Under the pieces are notes generated by a model. The model saw nothing but the letters and a program-made list of their open reading frames with translations. It was not told the origin of the DNA and ran no database searches. 64,000 bases of DNA from an uncultured Pseudomonadota bacterium (lineage in GTDB: Bacteria; Myxococcota_A; UBA796; SXON01): assembly GCA_903844155.1 (NCBI GenBank), contig CAIMSU010000232.1, positions 78,544 through 142,543 on the forward strand, given 5' to 3'. A program made the translations under genes and the position numbers. This document shows positions 16,179 to 24,470 of the stretch, in pieces (positions within the stretch are counted from its first letter, which is position 1; each line of letters opens with the position of its first letter).

Positions 16179-17372
16179 ATGACTCGCCGCACGCTCACCC
16201 CCCGCCTTGTTGAACTCACCCGTGGTTTCCCAGCGTTGTTCCTTACTGGTCCGCGGCAGAGCGGCAAGACCACGCTCGCGCGAGCGACGTTTCCGGCCTG
16301 GCCGTACCGGTCGCTGGAGGACCTGCAGGTCCGGGAGGAGGCGGTGCAGGATCCGCGGGGGTTCCTCGCACGGTTTGACGGCTCGGCGGGACTGATCCTG
16401 GATGAGGTGCAGCGTGCTCCTGAACTGTTCAGCTATCTGCAAGGCTTTCTGGACGAGCGGCGCGTCGGGCCGGTCCTGCTGACAGGGTCGCAGAATTTCC
16501 AACTTTCAGCCGCGATCACGCAAAGCCTCGCAGGCCGGGCTGGCCTGCTGGAGCTGCTCCCGTTCTCGCAGGCTGAGCTGGCCGGGCTAGAGGCTCGGGC
16601 GCCGTCGTCGCTCGCGAGCGGTTGGCAGCCGGTCGCCGGGATGGGCAGTGACCTGGACGAAGCGCTCTTTCGTGGCGGATATCCGGCGATCCATGATCGA
16701 GGCGTGGACCCCCGCGCCTGGCTCGATGCCTACGTCCGCACGTATGTGGAGCGCGATGTCCGCGCCCTCGCGAACATCGGCGATCTCGCGACGTTTACGC
16801 GCTTCCTTCGTCTGTGTGCCGGCCGTGTCGGGCAACTCCTCAACCTCTCCGCCCTCGGTGCTGACGCCGGGGTCGACCACACGACCGCGCGACGGTGGAT
16901 CTCGATCCTGGAAGCGAGCTACGTCATTCGCCTGCTTCCACCACACTTCCGCAACTTTTCCAAGCGGCTGGTCAGGACGCCCAAGCTGTACTTCTACGAC
17001 ACGGGGCTGGCGTGCACCCTCCTCGGGGTTCGGTCGGTTGGAGACGTCGCGACCCACCCGCTGCGTGGTCCGCTCGTCGAGAACCTTGTGGTCACCGAAC
17101 TTCTGAAGGTGTTCCTTCATCATGGTGAACCCGCGCCGCTGTATTTCTGGCGCGATCATGCGGGACACGAGGCGGACGTGCTCATCGAGCTCGGGTCCGA
17201 GGCGATCCCGGTCGAGGTCAAGTCCGCAGCGACGATTCCGGCGGACGCCTTCGGCGGGCTGCGGACCTACGCGGCGATCTCTGGTCGGAAGTCTGGTGTG
17301 CTCGTGTACGGCGGCCAGGAGTCGTACATGCGTGGGGACAACGTCGTCCAGGGCTGGGAAGGGGTGAGCTGA
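16179..17372 (+). CDS. AAA_14/DUF4143 ATP-binding protein
   Basis: This 397-residue protein has an N-terminal AAA module: Walker A LTGPRQSGKTTLA near residues 20-32, Walker B LILDEVQ near 70, and the sensor stretch LLTGSQNF. A DUF4143 C-terminal region follows (YVRTYVERDVRAL, LYFYDTGLACTLLG, GPLVENLVVTEL). It has a PD-(D/E)xK-like strand with EADVLIE and IPVEVKSA. Such proteins are widespread, sporadic in distribution and of unknown function; transfer-prone accessory roles are suspected. It stands alone between unrelated genes, and its start codon abuts the palindrome at 16150-16178. Confidence 0.9.
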   Translation: MTRRTLTPRLVELTRGFPALFLTGPRQSGKTTLARATFPAWPYRSLEDLQVREEAVQDPRGFLARFDGSAGLILDEVQRAPELFSYLQGFLDERRVGPVLLTGSQNFQLSAAITQSLAGRAGLLELLPFSQAELAGLEARAPSSLASGWQPVAGMGSDLDEALFRGGYPAIHDRGVDPRAWLDAYVRTYVERDVRALANIGDLATFTRFLRLCAGRVGQLLNLSALGADAGVDHTTARRWISILEASYVIRLLPPHFRNFSKRLVRTPKLYFYDTGLACTLLGVRSVGDVATHPLRGPLVENLVVTELLKVFLHHGEPAPLYFWRDHAGHEADVLIELGSEAIPVEVKSAATIPADAFGGLRTYAAISGRKSGVLVYGGQESYMRGDNVVQGWEGVS

Positions 17373-17399
17373 CGCGCACCCCTCGGCTCGGCCCGACCG

Positions 17400-18356
17400 T
17401 CAACAAAACTCCGCCTCAAACGCCTCTCTCAACCCCGGCCTCCCCTCCACCGCAGCCCTCACCCGTCCCTCCACCCGCGCGCGAAACCGCCCCTTCGCCA
17501 GCCCTTCGATCGCTCGCTCGGCGAGCACCTGTTCCGCCGTTTCCAGAAGTTTGACCAGGAATTCTGCCGCCGCCTCCACCGGGCTCGTCGCGAGCAGGCC
17601 GACGAGTGAGGTTCGCGTCTCCGTCGAGTCCTGCGACCCCCAGAACCCGGTCAGGAGCGTGACCGCGCGCAGCTCCGGCGATCCGGCCAGCGCGATCGCC
17701 GCCTCGATCCATAGGGTTCCGTGCAGGAACCCGGCGACGAAGTCGAGATACTCCGTTGGTTCGAGCATCAGCAGCGCCGTGAAGCAATCGCCGAGGACCC
17801 GCGGCTCGCGGTCGCCGGTCTTGATCTTGAGCCGCAAAGGCAGGATCCCCTCGTGCATGCCCATTCCGCCGATCGCGCGCGCCGCGTCGCCGCGGACCAC
17901 CGGGGCCGGGTCCAGAAGCATGTCGGTCAGCCGCTCCAGCGCCTCAAAGTCGTCCATGTCGCAGCCGATCAGCGCGAGCGCACACAGCCCGCGCACGGGC
18001 GGGGCCTTGTCGGTCGGCTTCGGGACGTCGGGCTCGAACTGGGTGTAGCGCGTCCCGGCTAGGAAGAAGTCGGCGTTTGCATAGCCAAGCTCCTTCAGCG
18101 CGACGAGGATGGGAAACTTTGCGACACACTGCGGGTCGCTCTCGACCGGGTTCACCAGCATCCGCGCGTAGGACGCGAGCAGGTCGGGGACAAGGTCGGT
18201 CAGATGCCGATCACCGGTGAGGACGGCTGCGCGGGCGATGACGTGGTGGCTGGGGTCGGCGAGCAGGCGACGGAGCGCCGGCACCGCTCGCTCCTCCGGA
18301 ACACTGCGAAGGTCGCGTAGCTCGGCGAACTTCAGCTCCAGGTTTGGCCGCTTCAC
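17400..18356 (-). CDS. HEAT-repeat protein coupled to the sugar transporter operon
   Basis: A 318-residue soluble protein of helical HEAT-like repeats. Examples are VPALRRLLADPSHHVIARAAVL and, near the middle, ALERLTDMLLDPAPVVRGDAARAIGGMG; the pattern continues to the C-terminus. No enzyme motif or signal is visible. HEAT proteins are usually scaffolds. Its ATG overlaps the stop of the MalE-MalF fusion gene by 4 nt, so it is made with the transporter. A role in that transporter's assembly or regulation is possible but unproven. Confidence 0.75.
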   Translation of the reverse strand: MKRPNLELKFAELRDLRSVPEERAVPALRRLLADPSHHVIARAAVLTGDRHLTDLVPDLLASYARMLVNPVESDPQCVAKFPILVALKELGYANADFFLAGTRYTQFEPDVPKPTDKAPPVRGLCALALIGCDMDDFEALERLTDMLLDPAPVVRGDAARAIGGMGMHEGILPLRLKIKTGDREPRVLGDCFTALLMLEPTEYLDFVAGFLHGTLWIEAAIALAGSPELRAVTLLTGFWGSQDSTETRTSLVGLLATSPVEAAAEFLVKLLETAEQVLAERAIEGLAKGRFRARVEGRVRAAVEGRPGLREAFEAEFC

Positions 18357-20653
18357 ACGACCTTCCTACCCGCCAACCGGTTCAGCACACGGCTCTGCAC
18401 AATCATGACCCCGAAGATGATGACCGCGTAGGCCGCGCCGTAGCCGTAGTGATGTCCGCGGGTGAACGCCCACTTGTAGGCCTGGCTGACGAGGATGTCT
18501 GTCGATCCGTCCGGCTCACCACCCGAGACAAGGTAGATGACGTTGAACATGTTGAACGTCCAGACAGAGCCGAGGATCACGGCCGGGAGCAGCGCGGGTT
18601 GGAGGAGGGGGAGGGTGACGAGCCGGAACTTCTGCCAGCCGGTGGCTCCGTCCATCTCCGCGGCCTCCTCGACCTCGCGCGGGACGCTCTGCAGCGCGCC
18701 GAGCGTGACGACCATCATGAATGGGAAGCCGAGCCATGTGTTGGTCGCTACGTTGGCCGCGAACGCGGTCGTCCAACTTGCGAACCAACTCACGGGCGCG
18801 ACGCCCACGAGGCCAAGTAACGCGTTGATCGCGCCGAACTGCTGGTGGAACATGCCCTTCCACGCGAGCGCCGTGATGTAGTTGGGGACCGCCCACGGGA
18901 GGATGAGGAGCGCGCGGAAGACGCTCCGGAGCTTGACCCACGGTTCCCGCAGCATCATCGCCAGGAATACGCCGAGGGTGACGTGGAGGACGACGTTGCA
19001 GAGCGTCCAGACGAGCGTGACGACCAGCGTGTACCAGAACGACAGCGCGCGCGTGGAGGCGTTCGTGAGCGGAAAGTCGCGGTCGAGCAGGATGTCGGTG
19101 AAGTGGGAAAGGCCGACGAAACGCCAGCTTCCGTCGCTGGCAGACCCTGCGACCTCGAACAGGGAGACGCTGGCCCCGACGAGGAACGGCGCGACGACGA
19201 GCAGCACCACCGCCAGGCCGCCGGGCGCGATCCACAGGTACTCGCGCCAGTGTTTCCATGCTTTGGCCGAGTACATTCGCTGGGTGGCGACCAGTCCGCC
19301 CGCGAGGAGCCCGAGGGCCAGCAGCGCGGCGAAGGGGGTGCCGTCGACGGTCGGGGCTTCGGGGCGGCTGACGACTTCCCAGGTTGTCTGGGCCTCAGCG
19401 GCGGCCTGCTCGGGCGTGGCCGCGCCGCGGACGAGGCGGCGGAGGGCGCGGGCGAGGGGCTCCCAGGTCTGCGCGAAGGCGGGGGTGGTGGGCATGGGGA
19501 GGGCGTTCGGGTTGATGAACCCGCGGAGCACCGGGTCGCTGTAGAGCGCCGCGGTTGGCGCGGTGATCCCGCCATCGACGGGCCCCTCCGTGGTGATGAT
19601 GACGATGTGGTCGGACGGGCCGCCATCCGGCGGAATGACGGCGAGTTGATGCCCCTCGCGGATGCGCCTGACGACGACGTCCTCGCTCTGCAGGTACGCA
19701 GCGAAGTCGCGCGCGAGGGCCTCCTTCGCCGCGGCCTCGGGCGCCGGCCCCCCCGCGAGAAAAAGCGCGTCCACCGTCATGTACGGCGCGGCGGGCAAGC
19801 CCGCGTCCGAAACCAAGGGGAGCATCGTCACCCCAAAGTCCGGCCCGCCCTGCTCCTTCGGCGTGATCTCGCCCAAGAACCACGGTCCATTGAGGACCAT
19901 CGCGACCTTTCCCTCGTTGAAGAGCTGCGTGATGAGTGAGCCGGAGGTCTCGGCCGGACCGAGGCCGGCGAGCTGCTGGATGAACCCGAACGCGGCACGG
20001 TTTTCGGGGGTGTCCAGCGCGATGGTGCGGCCGTCCTGCGCAAAAACTCCACCGCCAAACCCGTGCATCCACGCCGCGTCCTCATACGCGCTGGTAGCGT
20101 CCCACGCAAAGCCCCAGCGGGTGGGGTGGACGGGGTCGTCACGGAGGGTGTCGGCGAGGTAGACGAGGTCGTCCGTGTTCTCGGGCGGGTGGGCGACCAG
20201 CGCTTTGTTGTAGAACAACGCCAAACATTTCGTCGCCAACGGCCATCCGTAGATCACGGAGTGTCCGTCCCGGAGCACCGTCAGGGCGCGATTGGCCGGG
20301 TCGCCGAACACGCGAGGGATCGTGCTGCGGTGGGCGAGATCGACCTGGGATCGGTCGGAGTCCACCTGACCGACGGGCCGCACCACCCCCGTCGCCACCC
20401 AGTCATCGAGGTTCTCGTGCGCGTAGATGAAGAGGTCGGGCCCGTTCCCGCGCGGGACCGCCGCCTCGATCTTGGATTTCAGCCCTTCGTACGGGACGAA
20501 CGTGAGCTCGATGTGGTCGCCGGGATGCGCCTTCTGGTAGTCGTCCGTGACCGATTCGAGGACGGTGCGCTCCTCACCGCGCCAGGCGTGCCAGAGGGTG
20601 ATGTCGGTGGCGTGGGCGGGGGCGACAAACGCGGCCCACAACGCCACGATCAT
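18353..20653 (-). CDS. Sugar ABC transporter fusion: MalE-like binding protein joined to MalF-like permease
   Basis: A 766-residue fusion. Residues 1-15 are a signal sequence (ends AHA). Residues 16-430 match a family 1 solute-binding protein (DITLWHAWRGEERTVLE, VAMVLNGPWFLGEI, and a C-terminal helix near AFAQTWEPL). A membrane helix at about 440-457 follows, then a MalF-type permease (470-766) with its EAA loop EVEEAAEMDGATGWQKF. Normally the binding protein is free or lipid-anchored. Covalent tethering would fix it over the translocation pore. The gene overlaps malK upstream and the HEAT gene downstream by 4 nt each. The MalG partner is at 13924-14841. Confidence 0.88.
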   Translation of the reverse strand: MIVALWAAFVAPAHATDITLWHAWRGEERTVLESVTDDYQKAHPGDHIELTFVPYEGLKSKIEAAVPRGNGPDLFIYAHENLDDWVATGVVRPVGQVDSDRSQVDLAHRSTIPRVFGDPANRALTVLRDGHSVIYGWPLATKCLALFYNKALVAHPPENTDDLVYLADTLRDDPVHPTRWGFAWDATSAYEDAAWMHGFGGGVFAQDGRTIALDTPENRAAFGFIQQLAGLGPAETSGSLITQLFNEGKVAMVLNGPWFLGEITPKEQGGPDFGVTMLPLVSDAGLPAAPYMTVDALFLAGGPAPEAAAKEALARDFAAYLQSEDVVVRRIREGHQLAVIPPDGGPSDHIVIITTEGPVDGGITAPTAALYSDPVLRGFINPNALPMPTTPAFAQTWEPLARALRRLVRGAATPEQAAAEAQTTWEVVSRPEAPTVDGTPFAALLALGLLAGGLVATQRMYSAKAWKHWREYLWIAPGGLAVVLLVVAPFLVGASVSLFEVAGSASDGSWRFVGLSHFTDILLDRDFPLTNASTRALSFWYTLVVTLVWTLCNVVLHVTLGVFLAMMLREPWVKLRSVFRALLILPWAVPNYITALAWKGMFHQQFGAINALLGLVGVAPVSWFASWTTAFAANVATNTWLGFPFMMVVTLGALQSVPREVEEAAEMDGATGWQKFRLVTLPLLQPALLPAVILGSVWTFNMFNVIYLVSGGEPDGSTDILVSQAYKWAFTRGHHYGYGAAYAVIIFGVMIVQSRVLNRLAGRKVV

Positions 20654-21672
20654 GCCGGTTCCCGAACGCGCGCGCCGGTCGCCTTCTCAAACCGGTAGCT
20701 GCGAGAAAATCGCACGCCAACCTTGGCTCCCGGCGACGGCGCCTCGCCCTCGACGCGCGCCATCAGCGTCTCCTCCCCCACGCGCAGGTGCACCATCGCC
20801 TCGAACCCCAGCCGCTCGACGAATTCCACTGTGGCGACGATCTCCCCGCTTCCAACCTCCACATCATTCGGTCGGACGCCAACGACCTCCCCGCGCACGC
20901 ACCCGGGCACGTGCTCGACGAAATTCATCGTCGGACTGCCGATGAAGCCGGCGACAAAGCGATTCGCGGGGTCAAAATACAGCTCGTCCGGCGTCCCGAC
21001 CTGTTGGACGACGCCGGCGTTCAGCACGACGATGCGGTCCGCGAGGGTGAGGGCCTCCACCTGGTCGTGCGTCACGTACAGCGTGGTCGTGCGTAAAAGC
21101 TGGTGCCGACGGCGCAATTCGACGCGCATCTGTTGACGGAGGGCGGCGTCGAGGTTGGAGAGGGGCTCGTCGAAGAGGAAGACGGACGGGCGACGCACGA
21201 TGGCGCGGCCCATCGCGACTCGTTGGCGTTGACCGCCGGATAGTTCTTTCGGGAGACGGGCGAGGAGCGGGGTGAGGCCCAGCATTTCGGCGGCCTCCGC
21301 CACGCGCGATTCGGTCTCCGGGTGCCGCTGGAGACGCAGGGCGAACGCCATGTTCTCCTTGACGCTCAGGTGCGGGTAGAGCGCGTAGCTCTGGAACACC
21401 ATCGCCACGTCCCGATCCTTCGGCGCGATGTCATTCACCCGCCGCGGCCCGATGTGCAGGTCGCCCGCCGAGATCTCCTCCAGCCCCGCCACGCAGCGCA
21501 GCAGCGTACTCTTGCCGCAGCCGGACGGGCCGACGAGGGCGATGAACTCGCCATCGCCAACCTCCAGATCCACGCGATGGAGCACGTGCGTGACTCCCTC
21601 CCCGGACCCGCGCCGCGCGCCCGTCCCCGAGACGTAGGACTTCTGGACACCGCGGAAGCTCAACGTCGCCAT
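20650..21672 (-). CDS. Sugar ABC transporter ATPase (MalK/UgpC type)
   Basis: This 340-residue CUT1-family ATPase has Walker A GPSGCGKST, the Q-loop VFQSYALYPHLSV, signature LSGGQRQRVAMGRA, Walker B VFLFDEPLSNLD and the H-loop VTHDQVEALTLADR. A C-terminal TOBE/OB region of about 100 residues is typical of MalK and may dock regulators. It is the first gene of the malK-malEF-HEAT operon. A TAAGTT box (21681-21686) sits 8 nt before the ATG with no Shine-Dalgarno. Confidence 0.93.
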   Translation of the reverse strand: MATLSFRGVQKSYVSGTGARRGSGEGVTHVLHRVDLEVGDGEFIALVGPSGCGKSTLLRCVAGLEEISAGDLHIGPRRVNDIAPKDRDVAMVFQSYALYPHLSVKENMAFALRLQRHPETESRVAEAAEMLGLTPLLARLPKELSGGQRQRVAMGRAIVRRPSVFLFDEPLSNLDAALRQQMRVELRRRHQLLRTTTLYVTHDQVEALTLADRIVVLNAGVVQQVGTPDELYFDPANRFVAGFIGSPTMNFVEHVPGCVRGEVVGVRPNDVEVGSGEIVATVEFVERLGFEAMVHLRVGEETLMARVEGEAPSPGAKVGVRFSRSYRFEKATGARVREPA

Positions 21673-21680
21673 GGTCGCCG

Positions 21681-21686
21681 AACTTA
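21681..21686 (-). promoter_or_regulatory. TAAGTT -10-like box, malK
   Basis: On the - strand TAAGTT (TAnnnT) is 8 nt before the malK ATG. The inverted repeat at 21703-21731 lies 17 nt further upstream, over the expected -35 zone. Confidence 0.45.
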
Positions 21687-21702
21687 GCCCGTTCGCGCCA
21701 GT

Positions 21703-21731
21703 GGCCCGATCCGCATCGGGCGGATCGGGCC
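21703..21731. repeat. 11 bp inverted repeat between divergent genes
   Basis: GGCCCGATCCG (21703-21713) and CGGATCGGGCC (21721-21731) are perfect inverted repeats around a 7 nt spacer. They lie in the 80 bp region between malK (-) and the metallopeptidase gene (+), upstream of both -10-like boxes. This is a plausible operator for a shared regulator. Confidence 0.6.
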
Positions 21732-21739
21732 GATTTCCC

Positions 21740-21745
21740 GATAGA
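21740..21745 (+). promoter_or_regulatory. GATAGA -10-like box, metallopeptidase gene
   Basis: GATAGA lies 7 nt before the GTG start at 21753, just downstream of the inverted repeat. Confidence 0.45.
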
Positions 21746-21752
21746 CGGGGCG

Positions 21753-23513
21753 GTGCCCGCCACCCTCCAGATCCCCGTCCTCCTGAAAGACCACGAGGTC
21801 GACGCCTCCGGCTTCGCGGGCTTTGAGCTTCGCTCCATCACCGTCCCATCGCTGCTGCCGGGGCCGGTCTCGGACCGCGTCGCCATCGTGGACCTCCGCG
21901 GAGGCGTGCTTTTCCCGGCCTGTCCCCTCCCAACCCGCCGCGACGAATTGCTCCCTCGCACCGCGGAGCCCCAGCGCGAGCCGGGCGTCGTCCGGTGGAG
22001 CGTCTTTGCGACGGTCCTGGAGATATTACGCCTGTTTGAGGCGGAGGATTGCCTGGGGCGGACGATACCGTGGGCGTTCGGGCGCGACCAACTGCTCGTC
22101 GTACCGGAGGCCGGCGACGACGCCAACGCGTTCTACGACCGGCGCTCCGGGTCGTTGCAACTCTACTGGTTCACCGCGGGGAATGCGCCATCCTCCGACG
22201 ACCGCATCCTCGCTGCGGCATCGCAGGACATCGTCACCCACGAGACCGCCCACGCCGTCCTCGACGGGATCGCGCCGTGGCTGAACGACGCTTCAGGCCC
22301 CGAATCCCTCGCCCTGCACGAGTCGATCGCCGATTTGACGGCCCTTTTCGCCAGTGCCTCGTCCCCGGCCCTGGCGCGCGAGGCGTTGCAACTGACGGCC
22401 GGTGACATCGGCCTCACGCCTGTGTTCTCGGGCCTCGCCCCGGAATTCGGCCGTGGCATCGCGGGACATCCCGGGCCGCTGCGCGACCTCGTCGACGAGG
22501 ACGCCGGGCACCCGCTCGCCTGCGCCGCCTTCGGGCCGGGCGGTCTGGAGCCCGAGCCCCACGACCTGTCGATCGTGCTTTCCCGGGCCTTTTACGCGCT
22601 CGTCCTCGACGTCTACAGCGCGCGGCTGGCCGACCCCGCGCTCATCCTGCCCCCGAACGCGGCTGCTTCAGACGTCCTCGCCCATGCCGGCGCCGCCTTC
22701 ACGTTCGCCGTAAACCTCGTCAAACGCCTCTTGTTCCGCGGTCTGGACTACCTCCCTCCCGCGGACGCCGGTTTCGTCGACCTCGCCCGCGCCGTGCTCG
22801 CCTGCGACCGCGCGGCTCACCCCGACGACGTGATCGGCGTGCGCGCCCGCCTCGTCCACCGCCTCGTTGAACGCGGCGTCGGGGCTGACGCTGCCGCGCT
22901 GGACACCCCGTTTCACGCGGTTGAGGCGGCGTTTGGCAAGGTGAGCACGCTGGCGCTGGGCTCGACCTGGTTCGCCATGCGTCTGGTGGAGCAGCACCGG
23001 GACGTCCTTGGGATTCCCGCCAACGCCCCGTTGGAGGTGCTGCCGAGGGTGCGGGTCCGAAAAGTGCTGATCCGACCGACCGAGCGTCCGGTGCGGGAGG
23101 AGGTCCTGCTCAAGGTGGCGTGGCGCGAGCGCGAGGTGTCGGGCGTGCGCGGCGCCGTTGGTCTGCCGCCGGCGAGATGGGTGAAGCATGGGCTGACGAT
23201 CGCGTTGGACCTCGTCAGCGGGCGCGTTTGCGGGTTTGTGCGCGCCGAGCCGGGGGCGCAGATCGGCGCGCGGGACCGGTGGGTGACGACGCTGCTCGAC
23301 CATGGTGCCCTCGTGCACGGCGGCGCTGGCCAGCCCTGCTGGGCCGAGGCGGACGGGGCGTTTGAGCTGCACGGGACGCTGGCCCTGCTCCACGCCGCGC
23401 GTGGCAAGTCCAGGCCGAAAGACCAGCCCATTCCTGCTCTTCCGGCCGCCCCCCAGGGCGTTGACGCTTCCGCGTTCCGGGAGCTTTGGGAGATGCTCGC
23501 GGTCCGCGCGTGA
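21753..23513 (+). CDS. Gluzincin-type zinc metallopeptidase of unknown family
   Basis: A 586-residue protein with HETAH at 163-167 and, 23 residues on, HESIAD with Glu190. That spacing is typical of thermolysin-like gluzincins, where Glu is the third zinc ligand. Aromatic and helical sequence around SGPESLALHESIADL resembles the M4/M36 metal-binding helix. No signal peptide or membrane segment is seen, so it may act in the cytoplasm or leave by a non-classical route. The C-terminal 200 residues are of unknown kind (VKHGLTIALDLVSGRVCG). The GTG start has a GATAGA box 7 nt upstream. It shares a divergent control region with malK. Exact family not recognised. Confidence 0.75.
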   Translation: MPATLQIPVLLKDHEVDASGFAGFELRSITVPSLLPGPVSDRVAIVDLRGGVLFPACPLPTRRDELLPRTAEPQREPGVVRWSVFATVLEILRLFEAEDCLGRTIPWAFGRDQLLVVPEAGDDANAFYDRRSGSLQLYWFTAGNAPSSDDRILAAASQDIVTHETAHAVLDGIAPWLNDASGPESLALHESIADLTALFASASSPALAREALQLTAGDIGLTPVFSGLAPEFGRGIAGHPGPLRDLVDEDAGHPLACAAFGPGGLEPEPHDLSIVLSRAFYALVLDVYSARLADPALILPPNAAASDVLAHAGAAFTFAVNLVKRLLFRGLDYLPPADAGFVDLARAVLACDRAAHPDDVIGVRARLVHRLVERGVGADAAALDTPFHAVEAAFGKVSTLALGSTWFAMRLVEQHRDVLGIPANAPLEVLPRVRVRKVLIRPTERPVREEVLLKVAWREREVSGVRGAVGLPPARWVKHGLTIALDLVSGRVCGFVRAEPGAQIGARDRWVTTLLDHGALVHGGAGQPCWAEADGAFELHGTLALLHAARGKSRPKDQPIPALPAAPQGVDASAFRELWEMLAVRA

Positions 23514-23582
23514 GCTGATACGAAACTGGGGGTGATGCTAAGCGCGAGATCGCGTTCAGATCGAGGCGCCACCGTCTCTTTT

Positions 23583-23628
23583 GAGGGGGCGCTGAAGGCG
23601 CCCCCTCCGGCCGCCCTGGGGGGCGGCC
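23583..23628. terminator. Two adjacent GC-rich hairpins between convergent genes
   Basis: Stem 1 is GAGGGGGCGC with GCGCCCCCTC (23583-23592 and 23598-23607). Stem 2 is GGCCGCCC with GGGCGGCC (23609-23616 and 23621-23628). They lie in the 218 nt gap between the metallopeptidase gene (+) and the methyltransferase gene (-). Neither has a clean U-tract, so termination is inferred from position and stability. The rest of the gap shows nothing else. Confidence 0.45.
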
Positions 23629-23731
23629 TACCCCCCGCTGACCATCCAAATGAATTCCCGGCCACCGAGCGGCGCTCCTTGGTGGAACGACGTTTCGTGG
23701 CCCTCGGTCGGGCGCGCCGCCCGGTGGGTGA

Positions 23732-24346
23732 CTACCGCCGGACGAAAACCGCCTCAAGCTGCGGCAGGTTCGCTGGCGCGTTGGCGCCACCGCCCGCGGC
23801 GTGGAACCCGAAGGCGGACGGTTCGAGGCGTTGGACCTCGAAATACGGGTGGAAGCGGTGGAGCAGGTCGGCGGCGCTGGTGCCATAGGGCGGGCCGGGC
23901 CGCTTGATGGTCGCGTTGTCGAAGTCCATGAAGGCGCCGAACAGCTTGCCGCCGGGGCGGAGGGCGCGGGCCGCGGCGGCCACGTACGCGTCACGCCGGG
24001 CGGGATCGATGGCGCAGAAAAGGGCGTTCTCGCAGATCAGATCGAAGGTGCCGAGGCCAGCGTCCGAGAAGTCGGCGGTGAGGAAGTCGGCGAGGATGGC
24101 CTCCACGCCGTTCTCGGAGCGCGCGCGGGCGATGGCGAGGGGCGCGATGTCGCAGGCGGTCACGTGGTAGCCGCGGCTGTCGAGCGCCCGGGCCTCGTGC
24201 CCGAGGCCGCAGCCGGGGACCAGCACCCGCGCGGGCGGGTGGTGGATGTTCGGAAGCAGGCGTAGGACGAGGGGAGATGCCCTGCCCTGGTCCCAGCCGG
24301 GGACGTTACCGCCCGAGTATCGCTCGTTCCAATCAGTCGCTTCCAT
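23732..24346 (-). CDS. TPMT-like SAM-dependent methyltransferase
   Basis: A 204-residue class I methyltransferase. The N-terminal WNERYSGGNVPGWDQG is typical of the thiopurine methyltransferase branch. The SAM motif is ARVLVPGCGLGHEARAL, then TACDIAPLAI and FDLICENALFCAID. Relatives methylate small thiols, thiopurines, selenium or tellurium compounds; the natural substrate is unknown. The start chosen (ATG at 24346) has GGAG upstream and directly precedes the conserved N-terminus. Longer in-frame starts run into the divergent rhomboid gene. Confidence 0.88.
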   Translation of the reverse strand: MEATDWNERYSGGNVPGWDQGRASPLVLRLLPNIHHPPARVLVPGCGLGHEARALDSRGYHVTACDIAPLAIARARSENGVEAILADFLTADFSDAGLGTFDLICENALFCAIDPARRDAYVAAAARALRPGGKLFGAFMDFDNATIKRPGPPYGTSAADLLHRFHPYFEVQRLEPSAFGFHAAGGGANAPANLPQLEAVFVRR

Positions 24347-24470
24347 CGCCGGCTCCTCGCCCGGTCGCGCGAGCCGCAGGGCTCGGGTTCCGGAACGCCG
24401 GCGCGGTAACACGCCGCCGATGCCGGGGCGGTCGGGCGGGGATGCCCCGCCCAACGGGCTACGAGGCGCC

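Noticed and set aside
16061..16273. Longer N-terminus for the pepsin-like lipoprotein
   Set aside because: It would bury the lipobox signal at residue 72 and run through the palindrome and into the divergent gene.
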